Shown: piece after piece, positions 5,121-5,137 of the stretch
Layout: each line of letters starts with the position of its first letter
Numbering within the stretch: the stretch's first letter is position 1
Assembly (NCBI GenBank): GCA_016198625.1
Contig: JACQIH010000041.1
Coordinates: 1-5,137 of the forward strand
Length of the DNA: 5,137 nucleotides
Direction: 5' to 3'
Origin: Candidatus Aenigmatarchaeota archaeon
GTDB taxonomy: Archaea; Aenigmatarchaeota; Aenigmatarchaeia; GW2011-AR5
Made by a program: the position numbers and the translations under genes
The notes under the pieces: generated by a model
The model's input: only the letters and a program-made list of their open reading frames with translations
Databases searched by the model: none
Told to the model about the DNA's origin: nothing

Positions 5121-5137
5121 TCATCCATTTCCTTTCC

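Noticed and set aside
5121..5137. TGA at 5121-5123 read as selenocysteine or as part of a longer gene entering from the right
   Set aside because: The other two minus-strand frames also stop within the last ~30 bases, no SECIS-like hairpin was seen, and only 14 bases lie beyond it, so nothing supports readthrough.
1..5137. Defence system, CRISPR array, mobile element or RNA gene
   Set aside because: No spaced direct repeats, transposase or integrase motifs, terminal inverted repeats or tRNA/rRNA-like segments were found on either strand. The isolated SNase fragment alone is not evidence of a defence system.

Overview
This window looks archaeal, most likely from a small-genome DPANN-type lineage; that placement is an inference. 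Three lines point there. First, the three genes with a visible 5' end each have an A/T-rich TATA-like box centred about 26-34 nt before the ATG, as expected for leaderless or near-leaderless archaeal transcription. Second, codon use favours ATA for Ile and AGG/AGA for Arg. Third, neighbouring genes are packed so tightly that two convergent pairs are separated by only 2 and 6 bp. No rRNA, tRNA, CRISPR array, transposase or phage gene was seen.

Layout from left to right. Positions 3-224 (+) hold the C-terminal half of a staphylococcal-nuclease-like (SNase) enzyme cut by the window edge. It converges on a dihydrodipicolinate synthase gene (dapA, 227-1285, -). Behind dapA on the same strand, after a 92-bp gap with a short hairpin/T-tract terminator and a separate TATA-like box, lies homoserine dehydrogenase (hom, 1378-2649, -). 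A 134-bp divergent promoter region separates hom from a large secreted protein (2784-4802, +), which has a signal peptide, three CWB2-like cell-wall-binding repeats, a long coiled-coil stalk and a His-containing beta-rich C-terminal domain. It converges on an unrecognised open frame (4809-5120, -) that lacks any ordinary start codon.

How the genes fit together. hom and dapA encode the two enzymes that compete for L-aspartate-4-semialdehyde: Hom sends it to homoserine (threonine, methionine) and DapA to the diaminopimelate/lysine branch. Their promoters share a nearly identical element, AATTAAAA(A)G[AT]CTT. DapA lacks most residues that bind feedback lysine in the E. coli enzyme, while Hom carries a C-terminal ACT domain, so allosteric control may sit mainly on the Hom side. 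The surface protein and the nuclease are not obviously linked to this pathway. By hand counts on sample lines they are richer in GC (roughly 50-67%) than the minus-strand genes (roughly 35-53%).

I saw no clearly new multi-gene system. The items most worth a second look are the CWB2/coiled-coil/His-domain surface protein, the start-less convergent frame beside it, and the shared promoter element of the two branch-point genes.
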